Positions 1-10,171 of a stretch of 22,791 bases of DNA are shown piece after piece. Under the pieces are notes generated by a model. It saw nothing but the letters and a program-made list of their open reading frames with translations, was not told where the DNA came from and ran no database searches. Both the position numbers and the translations under genes were made by a program. Source of the DNA: Pleurotus ostreatus/Saccharomyces cerevisiae fusant. Lineage: Eukaryota > Opisthokonta. Numbering within the stretch: position 1 is the first letter of the stretch; each line of letters starts with the position of its first letter. The stretch is from assembly GCA_024196135.1 (NCBI GenBank), contig JAMQCK010000444.1, positions 1 to 22,791 on the forward strand. Reading direction: 5' to 3'.

Positions 1-1
1 G

Positions 2-463
2 CTCGATAACACGCCTCTATCTTCACAGGAGACGCTCCTCGACCTCGACCTCTCGCATGACTCCTTCATGGACCCCTCGCAGGACTCATTCATGAACCTC
101 TCGCAAGAGCAATTCCTCGACTTCTCGCAGAGCTCCTTCATGAACCTGTCGCAAGGCTCCTTCGTGGACCCCTCGCAAGACTTCCTCTTCGACTTCTCCC
201 AGGATACTCTCCTCGACCTCACCTTCGCCGAGTCCCTCCCGCATTTTGATGCGCCAAGCAACTCTTCCCAGGAGTCGGACGCAGCGTACAACAACTCCCT
301 CAAGTCCGGCACAATGTATCACGCCGCCGCCGAGTCGGACGCCCCGGATAACTCCCCCTCCTCGTCCAGCGCGCCGCACAGCGCCTCCTCCTCGTCTGCC
401 GCACCCTCCAGCCCCTACGCCCAGGTCTTCGACGAGTTCATCTGCGCGGACGCGATGGCATAG
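2..463 (+). CDS. 3' part of a gene for a Ser/Gln/Asp-rich octapeptide-repeat protein (5' end outside window)
   Basis: The reading frame is open from base 2 to a TAG at 461-463, so the true start lies upstream of the window. The visible 153 codons begin with an eight-residue unit, consensus SQ-x-x-(F/L)-x-(D/N)-x. It occurs once at 23-46 and then seven times back to back from 53 to 220, for example SQDSFMNL, SQEQFLDF and SQGSFVDP. A low-complexity Ser/Ala/Pro stretch follows (to about base 410) and the protein ends in FDEFICADAMA. No enzyme motif is visible. Alternating acidic and bulky hydrophobic residues in a Ser/Gln background resemble transcriptional activation regions, but that is inference. 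The first Met in the window (68) lies inside a repeat and is not a likely start. I do not recognise the family. Confidence 0.6.
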   Translation, partial: LDNTPLSSQETLLDLDLSHDSFMDPSQDSFMNLSQEQFLDFSQSSFMNLSQGSFVDPSQDFLFDFSQDTLLDLTFAESLPHFDAPSNSSQESDAAYNNSLKSGTMYHAAAESDAPDNSPSSSSAPHSASSSSAAPSSPYAQVFDEFICADAMA

Positions 464-903
464 AGCACCGCCCGTCTGGTGGACAGTGGACTTGTTTCTT
501 ACTTACCGACTGCCTCGTACTCATCCGACTGTATCCTGTCGACTGTATCCCTCATACATATCTGGCTCCCATATTCATCTGGATCCCGCATGTTTATCTG
601 CTTCTCACACTCATCCACTGTATCTCTCACACTCACCGGCTGCATTCTTCCAAATCATCGACTGCCTCTTCACCTACTCTAGCCTTAGTTCTGACTGTCT
701 GCATCGAATAATGCCTGTAAGGCGCCTTGGTTACTTACTTCACATGAGTGTCGTCGTACACAACCTGCTACATACTGTATCACTCGCAATAGCAGAAAGA
801 TAGCCTCCTCCGTAGCAGCTGAACGACCACCCCGCGCCTTCGCCTCAATCTCTCAAGCTGGACAAACGTCAGACCGGACACACCAAGAAGATAATACAGC
901 GCC
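464..903. other. Intergenic region, pyrimidine-rich degenerate repeats
   Basis: No convincing gene is seen. From about 510 to 710 the plus strand is C/T-rich and contains several imperfect copies of a GACTGTATCC-like word (near 527, 541 and 617, with weaker forms such as GACTGCCTC and GACTGTCTGC further on). These alternate with CTCATCC/CTCACAC words. This looks like decayed simple repeats in the 3' flank of the upstream gene. Frames that stay open here are low-complexity Ser/Pro/His/Leu text without codon bias. Confidence 0.4.
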
Positions 904-1038
904 TCAAGCCCGGCAAAAAACTACCTGCAGATCGACACCCTTCTTCTCGCACTGCACCTGCGCATTCCAATCGTTCGGCTTATGGAACGCCTCCACGAAG
1001 TCGGCGCTCTTGCACGTCAGGCGCGGAAAGGTGATGTT
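904..1038 (-). pseudogene. C-terminal relic (or last exon) of a glycopeptide/thaumatin-like secreted protein gene
   Basis: Read on the minus strand, 1038 to 904 encodes 44 residues and a TGA stop (904-906). It contains LTCKSADF, EAFHKPNDW, AQVQCEKKGVDLQ and the terminal VVFCRA. This lines up over about 37 residues with the C-terminus of the intact glycopeptide gene at 8228-8932 (KTCASANC, DAFHTPTDY, AQVQCQVNGVDLH, ITFCP), with more than half the positions identical. The segment could follow a splice acceptor (TTTGGGCAG just upstream on the minus strand), so a last exon is possible. However, the same frame has a TAA a few codons upstream. I could not find the signal peptide or the earlier Cys-rich exons over the next few hundred bases. 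One family cysteine is Phe here (ADF for ANC). The intact gene has an intron just before GTC-GAC (Val-Asp), which is absent here. A decayed copy is the best reading. Confidence 0.6.
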
Positions 1039-1650
1039 CTGCCCAAAGAGTTATTGGATGGGCTTTGTGCCCGCCTCCAGAGATACAGCTCAGCTCGCAT
1101 GGCGAAACGAAGAGCGATGTCCTTGAACGAATGAACCGCAGAGTGCGGAGGACCCGTTCAGGTATCGAAACATTTCAAAAGGATATTGCGGTATGGGGGG
1201 CGTAGAAGAGCTGTGTCTGAATATACGGCCCTTGGACGCAGATGCATGCAGTGGTTAGAATTGTGGATGCGTGTTTGCGACAGATTGCCTTTGTTTGCCA
1301 CCGCGGCACTTGCCGGGAATTCCGAACCGTGAGTCACGGGACGTGCTCAGCTGCTCGCTGACCGGGGCCTCATCTACACTGCTGACCGCTGTACTCAGAT
1401 AGCACCTCGCTTGGATCCTAAGTCTGGAAGCCCCTGGGAAGACAATCAGAGCGCCGCAGGAGTGGGCTTGACGTTAGACTGTTGAGCATTCGGAATCCAG
1501 TGAAGGTTTTTCCTGGAGCTCATTGTTCAGCGCACCGTTCGGGTCTTGGAGCTTCCAGAACGCACTCCAGCAATCACTGTCTTCATTGTGGTCCTGCGTC
1601 CGCTGGGGTATTCAAAGGTACTTCCTGCGTTCACGCGAGAGAAATGGACG
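1039..1650. other. Intergenic region between the glycopeptide relic and the next gene
   Basis: I see no gene here. If the relic at 904-1038 once had upstream exons, their remains should lie between 1040 and about 1450. Only a short stretch reading DIALRFAMRAELYL on the minus strand (about 1080-1125) even loosely recalls the family's middle part, and I do not rely on it. A TGAGTCA (Gcn4/Cpc1-type) word is present near 1331. Confidence 0.35.
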
Positions 1651-2528
1651 CTAAACCCCAGATATTCCGAATATCCCAGCGGCGTCGACGGCGGGCGCTG
1701 ATGCAGGACCGCCGTCAATGGAGCCGCCGCTGAGGAAGGAGGAGTCTAGCGTGCACTCTAGCCCCACAACATTGTAGGCAGATTCAAGCAGAGCACGCAT
1801 CGGGTGAAGGAGGACTGAAGGATCGGGTAGGAAAGGCTTGACAAGGAGGAGGAACTCGGGTCGCTCGGCGAGGGCAAGGCGGCCTTGCGCTACTAGCAGG
1901 GCGTAGCACGACAGAGCAACCGCGTTGTTCCGGCGCAAACAGAGGGCGTACGTTACGTCGCGAGAGGCCCGGCTTCTCGCCGCTCTGAATTCGGATTTGG
2001 AAGTTCGGTGTGACTCACGCGGAAGTTCAAGGGGGTATGCGCGGAGTCCCCCGTGGGTATGCGCGCCGACAGACCCCACGTCTGGGTCATTGTTTGAGGC
2101 GATAGCGAGGAACCGAGCGCACAAAATACTGCTTGTATCAGTAGTGGCTGGCCGTCTATAATCGGCGAGAGCATGGGTGGGTGAGCCAGGTCCTGTTCTG
2201 GATTGGAGGGAATTCGTGATGGCTTGCGGTAGACGTATAGAGGGGGTGCCGTGAGTGTATTGGACCTGTGTTCGCCTGCGGAGGTTGCTTGTGCGGAGGA
2301 TAATTCGGAGAATGAAGGTCAGATGAAGGGGAGAGGAATAGGTGGGTAGTGATTGGATCTGGGCATGGACGTCCGCTATGGAGTGTTTGTGCTTCACGTC
2401 CAGGTCGCCATCTCGACCCAGAGGAAGAGGGAGTCGCGCGAAGGCCTGTGTGAGAGCGGTTGGCTCGAATTCGGAGTGGCATTCGTAGAAAGGTGCCCGC
2501 CCGCAATCGCTGATAATAAGTGCGACAT
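1651..2528 (-). CDS. Hypothetical protein, multi-exon, divergent from the sulfite reductase gene
   Basis: I do not recognise this gene. A phase-consistent minus-strand model starts at ATG 2528 (MSHLLSAIAGG...). Exon 1 is 2528-2398; the intron 2397-2266 (GTGAAG...TCTGACC...CACAG) joins exon 2, 2265-2019, which reads ...PPLYVYRKPS...LLIQAVFCALGSSLSP...PLNFR. A GTGAGT donor is at 2018. The last exon ends in GLECTLDSSF...FGISGV with TAG at 1651-1653 and has clear coding bias. It reads RPEFLLLVKPFLPDPSVLL upstream of that. The acceptor of the second intron is not settled; AG sites near 1865-1875 keep the phase. An in-frame Met at 2588 is an alternative start. The gene is head to head with the sulfite reductase gene, with about 160 bp between start codons. 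A rival reading is one unspliced frame, 2643-1651, whose central part has poor coding character. Confidence 0.45.
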
Positions 2529-2687
2529 GATTCGCAATGGCGGATTCCGAATTCGGCTGGTTTTTGGCCGGATTAGGAAGGCAGGCATCAGGCGCCCGAT
2601 CGCCGCTGGCGTTGGGATGGCGTGCTCGCCTTTTCCGCCGCATTTCTTATAGCCTCCCTCCGTCGCACCTTCTCCCCGACCACCACC

Positions 2688-5600
2688 ATGTCTGCCCCCG
2701 CCGCCGCCGTCGTCGCCCGCGTCGCCTACGCTGCGTCCGACGTCCTCGTCGACGCACTTCCCCCGCCCCCATCACCCTCCTCCTTTGCCCCCGCATTCCC
2801 CGCAAACGCGGCCAGGCGCCCGCGAGTGCACTCCATCCCCTTCGGCGCGGACTCGGGAGAGATCATCTCTCGCAGCACCGACAGCGGCCTCGTCTCCCTC
2901 GTCGCCCCTGCCTCCTCGCAGCTCACCACCCGCCTCGTCCTCCATCTCAGCGAGAGCGCGAACCGCCCCGTCGTCCTCCACCTCAGCGTCGCGGACGACC
3001 TCTCGGATGTCCTCCTCCTCCGCTCCTCCGCCACCTACTTCATCGTCTCCTCCACCGCCGTGGAGGCGCACGACAACGCCCTCCTCGCATCGCGGCTTGC
3101 CAAGGCGGCCAACAAGCTCGTGATCCACGCATTCTCAGGCGCGGCAGACGATGCCGTCGAGGAAGTATCCGAGGACAAGATCACCGCTTTCCTCGCCGCA
3201 CAATCGCCCGCGCCGATCCCAGCGGACGAGGCGGCTGCAGACCCATTCAAGGCGTACGAGCGCGCCGCGGCCAACACCCTCACCCTGGTCCGTCGCCCCG
3301 TCCGTCCGTACTCGACGTACGGCGGCTCCCCCACGGACCCACGCACCGTCGTCTTCCTTCTCGGCAGGGATGAGGCGCGCTTGAACACGGATGGCGTGCT
3401 CTTCATCTCGATCTCCCTTTTGAACCCCCTTCCTGCTTCGCGCATCGCCTCTCTCGTGCCTGCATCTGCAGAGCAGGTCATCGTGCTCGAGCAGATCCGC
3501 CGATGGAACGTCAAGTGGACCCCGCTCTACCTCGACGTCGTCAACGCGCTGCAGGAGACTGGCAAGCCCGTCCACTCTGGTGTATTGGGCAGCACGAAGG
3601 GCATTACGGATGCTGATGTGCAGGTATGTCTCACACTGATCTGCATCTCTCTCTGGTTGCTCACGATGCATCCAGTCCGTCATCGAGAACGCTGCCTCTC
3701 GTCCCGTCCTGGGATCGGTCCCCGAGGTCGCCTCCACCTCCGCCTCTGTGCACGTCCCCAAGCATGAGTCCTCCTACACCAAGATCCTCTCCCACGTCTT
3801 CGGCGATCGCCTCGAGGTCGCCAACGACCCTTCCCTCGTCGCCACGCAGGGCAACCTCGCCACCAACCCCGAGTTCGCCCTCGGCCGCGTCCAGAGCCTC
3901 ATCGAGAAGCGCAAGCAGCTCGTCGCGGCCATGGAGGAGCTTCTCCAGGCGTCCGGCATCCCCGACGACCTGCACAACCTCGTCTCCCAGTGGCTTCTCA
4001 ACCAGGAGGACCCCGCGAAGAGCCGCAGGATCGGCGCGCAGATCACCGACGCGCTCAAGGCGACCCCGGTCGAGCACCCTGCCGCAGCGCAGGTCTTGAA
4101 GCTCCAGGACCAGCTCCCGCGCAACTCGCGCTGGATCATCGGTTCTGATGCCTGGTCTTACGATCTCGGTGCCTCCGGCTTGCACCACGCCATCGCCTCG
4201 GGCCTCGACATCAACATCCTCATCCTCGACACCCTCCCCTACACGACTCGTCACTCCATCGACCCCAGCCGCCGCAAGCAGGATGTCGGCTTGTACGCGA
4301 TGAACCACGGCGACGTCTACGTCGCCAGCGTCGCCGTCTACTCCTCCTACGGCCAGGTCCTGCAAGCCGTCATGGAGGCCGACCGCTACCACGGCCCCTC
4401 CGTCGTCGTCGCCTACCTCCCCTACCGCTCCGAAGACGTCCCCGCGCTCGAGGTCCTCAAGGAGACCAAGCTCGCCGTCGACGCCGGCTACTGGCCGCTT
4501 TACCGCTGGGACCCCAGCAAGGACGCCGCGAACCAGGAGGCCTTCCAGCTCGACTCGGACGCGATCAAGAACGACCTGCGCGCCTTCCTCGACCGCCAGA
4601 ACCACCTCTCGCAGCTGTCGCGCGCGAAGCCGGCCGTCGCCGCCGAGCTCGTGAGCAGCCTCGGTGCGCGTGTGCAGGAGGAGCGCCGGCTGAAGGCGAA
4701 GCAGGCGTTCTCGCAGATGGTTGCGTCGCTCGACGCGCCGCCGCTCCTCATCCTGTACGCCTCGGACGGTGGGAACGCGGAGAAGTTGGCGAAGAAGCTG
4801 GCGCAGCGCGCGGAGGCGCGCGGCCTCTCGGTCACCGCGGGCACGTTTGACAGCGTACCGCTCGAGTCGCTCGCGCAGGAGGAGTACGTCGCCTTCGTGA
4901 CGTCGACTGCCGGGCAGGGCGAGCCGCCGCAGAACGCGCGCCGCTTCTTCAAGGCGCTCAACGCCGCGGTCGCCGCCGGTGAGAAGCCGCTCACGAAGGT
5001 CAAGTACGCCGTCTTCGGTATGGGCGACTCCCACTACTGGCCGCGCGCGGAGGACGCGCAGTACTACAACCGCCCGGGCAAGGAGCTTGACCACAAGCTC
5101 GCCGCCCTCGGCGCGGAGCGCTTCGCGGACCTCGGCCTCGGCGACGACCAGGACGCCGACGGGCCCATGACCGGCTACAAGACCTGGGAGCCGCTCATCT
5201 GGAAGGCGTTCAAGGTCGACACGCTCGAGATCGCGGAGGCGGAGCCCGAGCCGATCACGAACGAGCACATCAAGGCCGCGTCGAACTTTTTGCGCGGCAC
5301 GATCGTGGAGGGGCTGCAGGACGCGACGACGGGCGCGCTGAGCGCGAGCGACACGCAGCTGACGAAGTTCCACGGGATATATCAGCAGGACGACCGCGAT
5401 ATTCGGGACGAGCGCGTGGGGCAGGGGATCGAGCCGGCGTATAGCTTCATGATTCGCGTGCGGATGCCGGGTGGGGTGTGCGATTCGCGGCAGTGGCTGC
5501 AGATGGACCAGATCTCGGACGAGCACGGCTGTGGCAACTTCAAGATCACGACGCGCCAGACGTTCCAGTTTCATGGTGTCATCAAGCGGCACTTGAAGAG

Positions 5601-7166
5601 CGCGATCAAGGACATCAACCGCGCGTTGCTGGACACGCTCGCTGCTTGCGGTGACGTGAACAGGTGAGTTGGATTCGTCTTCATCTGGTAGCTGGATGCT
5701 GACGAGTCCGTCAGGAACGTCACTTGCTCGCTCATCCCCTCGAAGTCCAAGCTCCACGCCCAGGTCTACGAGTTCGCCAAGCAGGTCTCTGAGCACCTGC
5801 TCCCGCACACCAGCGCCTACCACGAGATCTGGCTCGACAAGAAGCTCGTTGCGGGTGACGCTCTCAAGGACTTCGAGCCCCTCTACGGCGACTTCTACTT
5901 GCCGCGCAAGGTTTGTCTTTCACTTTTACTTCATTGAGCACTCTTCTGACCTCGTCTACAGTTCAAGGTCTCCGTCGCTGTCCCGCCGACGAACGATGTC
6001 GACGTCTTCACCAACGACCTCGGCTATATCGCCATCGTAGGCGACGACGGCGAGCTACAAGGCTTCAACGTGTCGATCGGTGGTGGTATGGGTGTCACGC
6101 ACGGCAACAAGAAGACGTACCCCCGTCTCGGTACGGTCATCGGTTTCTGCACGCCCGAGCAGGGCAAGGCCGTCGCTGAGAAGGTCATGCTCGTGCAGCG
6201 CGATCACGGCAACCGCGCTGAGTACGTGGTCCAGTACTTTGGCCATCTCATAGTCTAACTTTCCCCCCAGCCGCAAGAACGCGCGCCTGAAGTACACCGT
6301 CGACCGCCTCGGCGTCGACGGCTTCCGCGAAGAGGTCGAGAAGCTGCTGGGCTGGAAGCTCGCGCCCGCCCGACCGTTCACCTTCGACCGCAACATCGAC
6401 GACTTCGGCTGGTCGCAGGGCGAGGACGGCAAGCACCACTTCATGATGTACATCGAGAACGGCCGCGTCGAGGACGTACCCGGGCGCGAGTTCAAGACCG
6501 GCCTGCGCGAGATCGCGAAGGTGCACAAGGGCACGTTCCGCCTGACGACGAACCAGCACTTGATGCTGTCCGACATCGCGGAGGAGGATCTGCCGCAGAT
6601 CAAGTCGCTGCTTGCCAAGTACAAGCTTGATAACCTCGAGCACACTGGCCTGCGCTTGTCGTCGTCCGCGTGTGTCGCCTTCCCCACCTGTGGTACGTAT
6701 GCTGTTTTGCGCCCTTCCGACTTTGCCTTACCCCTCCTCAGGTCTCGCTATGGCCGAGTCCGAGCGCTACCTCCCCATTCTCATCGACAAGGTCGAGAAG
6801 ATCTGCGAGGAGAACGGCCTGCGGCACGACTCGATCGTCATGCGCATGACCGGCTGCCCCAACGGCTGCGCGCGCCCCTACGCCGCCGAGGTCGCCTTCG
6901 TCGGCAAGGCGCCCGGTACCTACCTCATGCTCCTCGGCGGCGGCTACTACGGTCAGCGCCTCAACAAAATCTACCGCGAGTCCGTCACCGAGCCCGAGAT
7001 CCTCGCCATCCTCCGGCCCATGATCAAGCGCTACGCGCTCGAGCGGCACGAGGGCGAGCGCTTCGGCGACTGGACGATCCGCGCGGGCTACATCGCGCCC
7101 ACGACGGAGGGCAAGTTCTGGTACGACCGCATGGGCGGCGAGGGCGAGAACAGGGTGGCGGCGTAA
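2688..7166 (+). CDS. MET5: Sulfite reductase [NADPH] hemoprotein beta subunit (Met5/Ecm17 type)
   Basis: Reduces sulfite to sulfide in assimilatory sulfate reduction, using electrons from the FAD-containing alpha subunit. Exons: 2688-3623, 3676-5663, 5715-5910, 5962-6221, 6271-6692, 6742-7166. The five introns are 49-52 bp and the protein is 1408 aa, near the roughly 1440 aa of yeast Met5. Order of parts: an N-terminal pyruvate:ferredoxin-oxidoreductase-like region with a degenerate thiamine-type motif [13 protein letters not shown] (about residue 468); a flavodoxin domain (about 667-820) starting [17 protein letters not shown]; then the two-repeat siroheme/4Fe-4S reductase region from about 900. 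The cluster ligands are present: CVAFPTC (Cys1261, Cys1267) and GCPNGC (Cys1306, Cys1310). Conserved [13 protein letters not shown] spans intron 4, confirming that splice. The start lies in ACCACCATGTC, a good fungal context. No inactivating change is seen. Upstream Met codons in this frame (2622) have no domain support. Confidence 0.96.
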
Positions 7167-8140
7167 GCGCCGTGCAGGTCTCATACATGTATTTCCTTTT
7201 ACCTACCTCTATCGGTTGTATTGTGCTCTCCTTCTTGCTCTGTAAACCTCTCGGCATGCTTATTTACGACGTGGAAATGTGTAAACGCAACATAGATCTT
7301 CTCAATCATACGACTTAGCCATCTCTGAGTATAGTAGTGGCTCGAGAAGCTGTAAGGTAAGCCGTAGTGTAAGCGTACAAGAGGCCTTAGGAGGACATGT
7401 CTGAAGGTCGTATGTCCGCGAGGAAGATTCGAACATTGCAGGTGACCTTCGGCGTCCGCCGAAAGATCGTTCCTATCCATCTCTCGTCTTACCATCACCA
7501 CCGCTGGTCATTGAAGGGGGGAAACAACTTAGAATTCCTTCCTCGGCATTCTCTGCATGGGATACACCTTGAAGCTCACAATGTGCAGACATCAGGTTTC
7601 TTGGCGCGCATTGCCATCCATTCTGCGATTTACTCGGCCCTCCTCCTCGGCTGGTTTGACTAGGCACAAACCGATCTACCAAGGCCCAAACAAATGATAC
7701 TCTCATCGCTCATTATGCCTGGATTGTGGCCAGATGCTCTACCAATGCATAAGCCACAGCTATGGACGCTCGAGCGGTCCTCGATTTCCACCCCGCTTCG
7801 TTGGCAGTAATGCAGTTAGCTCTATAGGACGTGATCTCATGAGCAAATATCGCTGACTGTAGGCGCGCCATGGCCAATAATCTCCATAACCCTCCACTTC
7901 GTCCCTCGCCATCATTGCAAGCTGTTCGTTTGGCCTCGGAAACCATTCCTTTTCGAGCAGGCACCTCTCGCTCTCGATTCTCCTCCGTTGTCGACGGCCC
8001 TGCAAGTGCATAACCGCAGGAGCTCACGAGTCGTAAATGGGGCTCGTGCATGTACACCAAGGTGGGGTTGCATCGCCGCGTCTGACAGGTACCGGTCTAC
8101 CGCCGCGGTTAGCTCGTCAAGCATGGAGTTGAGCTCGCGT
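7167..8140. other. Intergenic region, about 1 kb, no gene recognised
   Basis: This holds the 3' flank of the sulfite reductase gene and the distal promoter of the glycopeptide gene. Pyrimidine-rich text with possible 3'-end signals runs just after the stop (7180-7320). Open frames here (for example 7397-7663 on plus and 8060-7713 on minus) show no codon bias and no recognisable motif. A tRNA-like D arm plus anticodon-like hairpin near 7713-7757 (minus) does not complete into a tRNA. Confidence 0.5.
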
Positions 8141-8150
8141 ATATAAAAGC
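8141..8150 (+). promoter_or_regulatory. TATA box of the glycopeptide gene
   Basis: TATATAAAAG lies 78 bp upstream of the ATG at 8228. This is a strong TATA match at a usual distance for a highly expressed fungal secreted-protein gene, followed by a C/T-rich leader ending CTCAACATG. Confidence 0.65.
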
Positions 8151-8227
8151 AGCCAGGCGAACGAGGATACCTCAGCATCCAACCGCTGCTCTACTGCTTC
8201 ATCAACTCTGTCCTCTACCACCTCAAC

Positions 8228-8932
8228 ATGTTCTTTGCCAAAGCTATCGTCGCTTTTGCAGTGACTGCTGCAAGCCTTGTTGCCGCTGAGCAGCATACCG
8301 TACAGTTTACCAACAAGTACGTTGGCCTCCACGTCGCCGTCCTCATTTCTGATCAACTTACGCGCTTCTTAGATGTGGTACCGGTACCCCCAAGCTCATC
8401 TCGCAGAACGGCGCAACCCTTCATTCCGGCACTGGTTCTTACACCCAGAACAGCGCTATCATCGGTGCCATCGCGTAAGTCGGATAGCTTACCTCTCTAC
8501 CTTCGTCTCGATCTGACGGCCGCTCGTAAAGCTACCTCCAGACCGGCCCATGCGGACTCAACGGCGACAACTGCCCCATCGTCGAGACGACTTTGCGCGA
8601 CCCACCCTCGCCTGGCGCAGGTTCGAGCACGGACATCTCGCTCATCGCTCCGTGAGCACACGTCGTACCCTCCCCTTTTGCATTGAAGCTAACCTCGTCT
8701 ACAGTCACAAGTACACGCGCGCTGTCCACTTCGAGTATTACAACGGGTGCAACGGGCAGGGCAAGACGTGCGCGAGCGCGAACTGCCACGATGCGTTCCA
8801 CACTCCAACGGACTACTGGGCTCAGGTTCAGTGCCAGGTCAACGGTGTAAGCCGCCTCTACGATCTGCTCTTTAGCGTGCGCTCACGTTGCTTGCTACGC
8901 AGGTCGACCTCCACATCACCTTCTGCCCCTGA
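8228..8932 (+). CDS. Secreted glycopeptide / small thaumatin-like protein
   Basis: Exons: 8228-8316, 8373-8474, 8532-8651, 8705-8846, 8903-8932. The four introns are 53-57 bp and all phases close, giving 160 aa. Residues 1-20 (MFFAKAIVAFAVTAASLVAA) form a classic signal peptide with cleavage expected near Ala20. The mature part starts EQHTVQFTNKCGTGTPKLI, the small thaumatin-like fold start seen in agaricomycete proteins usually named 'glycopeptide'. It has eight cysteines (KCG, GPCG, DNCP, NGCNG, KTCA, ANCH, QCQ, FCP), enough for four disulfides, and ends ITFCP. It is likely extracellular or wall-associated; the exact role is unknown for the family, and an antifungal or carbohydrate-binding role is only inference. 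A strong TATA box precedes it. A related C-terminal relic lies at 904-1038. Confidence 0.85.
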
Positions 8933-9168
8933 GCAAAATGATCCCGACTTGCAGCTACTCAACCGAACAACAAGTGAAAACGTGTCACGATGCAGCGCGA
9001 TCATCAAGAGGACAAATGTATAAGGAACTCATTCGGAAAGCAGTCGTAAATAGGTATCAAAGTCATGTACAGTAGGTATTCTGGACCGTGAAGAAGGACA
9101 TATGATATGTGTCCATAGCGCAGTCGAAGGCTCGTACGGCAGCATCGTGTACCAACCAAATGCGCGGG

Positions 9169-9948
9169 CTAAGCAGCCTTGCAAGCCTGTAGGTGGCATT
9201 TGAGCAAATGCTTCTGCACCCATCTCCAGCTTTGAGCTGTAATCATGACCGTGCACTCGTCGCTCTGCCACTTGCAGATCGACAGAGTCTCGCGATTGAA
9301 GGTCGGGTCCATCTTCTTGAAGTGCTTCAGGATTGAGGCCACGAATTCACGATGGCACAAGGTTCCGTCAAAGTAGAAATCGCAGGGCTGCTCGTTGGCG
9401 CCGTGCAGCCATCGACATTTGATGCGGCGGGGAAGGTTCGTAGCGGCAGTGCGGATAGCGTGTTCTTGACTAGCCTGTTCTTGATGAGCGCCCAGCCCCG
9501 ACAGCACGGACTCAGAAGCGGGCTCGAGTCGAAGGCGACTCAGGCGACCTGACGGAGCAAGGATAACCTTGATCTTGGGAGTCGACGAGAAGGGCTGATC
9601 CGAGAGATTGTTGTTAACGTCGCTGAACGCAGTCTGCAGTGCGGGCTCTGAGGGAGCAGCAGCTAGCGCAGGGGCAACAAAGGACCCGCATGGCTCGGTC
9701 GAATTGTCGAACGACGTGCCTTCTTGCACAACCTCGTCCTCGTCTAACTCGTCACTCGACCAGTCCGCCTCGCGCAGGCGAACGAGTTCACTGCCCGGTA
9801 AGGTCGGATTGAACGGGGCGCGCATTTGGTATCTCGGCTCGAAGGTGTAGGGGTGAGCGTGAATATCGTGAGCAAGCCGCGGAGCAAGTTTGACTTCTCC
9901 GTGAACCGGCAGCTCTCTCAGGGCAGTATTGTTGCGAGGGACCTTCAT
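9169..9948 (-). CDS. Hypothetical protein with C-terminal degenerate Cys/His zinc-finger-like repeats
   Basis: Single coding exon, 259 aa. The first about 170 residues are low-complexity and acidic (WSSDELDEDEVVQEG) with no recognised domain. The last about 84 residues hold two similar Cys/His units. The first reads C-RWLHGANEQP-C...LCHREFVASILKHF. The second reads CKWQSDEC...WVQKHLLKCHLQAC. The C-x(n)-C...H spacing recalls atypical C2H2 fingers that are common and fast-evolving in agaricomycetes; metal binding is inferred. The start is the first Met after a likely 5'UTR intron (10026-9970, GTACGT...GCTGAC...TTCAG). The sequence upstream of that intron back to the TATA box contains no ATG, so translation must begin downstream. 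DNA or RNA binding is possible but not shown. Confidence 0.7.
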   Translation of the reverse strand: MKVPRNNTALRELPVHGEVKLAPRLAHDIHAHPYTFEPRYQMRAPFNPTLPGSELVRLREADWSSDELDEDEVVQEGTSFDNSTEPCGSFVAPALAAAPSEPALQTAFSDVNNNLSDQPFSSTPKIKVILAPSGRLSRLRLEPASESVLSGLGAHQEQASQEHAIRTAATNLPRRIKCRWLHGANEQPCDFYFDGTLCHREFVASILKHFKKMDPTFNRETLSICKWQSDECTVMITAQSWRWVQKHLLKCHLQACKAA

Positions 9949-9969
9949 GGTGCAGTCGTAGTGCGGGAC

Positions 9970-10026
9970 CTGAAGGCTGATAAGTCGTCAGCAGCCGATT
10001 TACTTGAAGCAATCCATGATACGTAC
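9970..10026 (-). other. Probable 5'UTR intron of the zinc-finger-like gene
   Basis: On the minus strand this reads GTACGT at the donor, GCTGACGAC as a branch-like element and CAG at the acceptor, 57 nt in all. It ends 21 nt before the ATG at 9948. The sequence from the TATA box to the donor contains no ATG, so the first exon would be non-coding. Confidence 0.55.
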
Positions 10027-10163
10027 CAATTACTACTGGTCTGCACGCGCACGCCCAACCTCAATGGTGTTCACCGAAAAGTGGTAGAACAACGAAGTAT
10101 GACGAAGTAGGGAGGTGATGTTTGACGTTCGGGAGATGAGGGTGGTGGTACAAGAAGACAGAG

Positions 10164-10171
10164 CTTTTATA
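10164..10171 (-). promoter_or_regulatory. TATA box of the zinc-finger-like gene
   Basis: The minus strand reads CACTATAAAAGCTC. It sits about 215 bp upstream of the ATG, or about 140 bp before the proposed 5'UTR intron donor, which leaves room for a short non-coding first exon. A CACGTG lies 35 bp further upstream (10206-10211). Confidence 0.55.

Noticed and set aside
246..803. 185-codon plus-strand frame
   Set aside because: It overlaps the repeat-protein frame, is Pro/Arg/Ser-rich and then runs through the pyrimidine-rich spacer; no coding signal.
2537..3373. Plus-strand frame of 278 codons overlapping the start of sulfite reductase
   Set aside because: Almost all Arg/Pro in the second half, typical of an off-frame reading of C-rich coding DNA.
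3661..5823. Long open frame (720 codons) antisense to the sulfite reductase gene
   Set aside because: It mirrors the high third-position GC of the real gene; the translation is Arg/Val/Leu/Asp-biased text with no domain, and the sense strand has full family support.
7713..7757. tRNA-like segment on the minus strand (GGTAGAGC D-arm word and a five-pair hairpin with a seven-base loop)
   Set aside because: The base before the would-be anticodon is C rather than T, there is no T-arm with TTCRA, and the acceptor stem does not pair.
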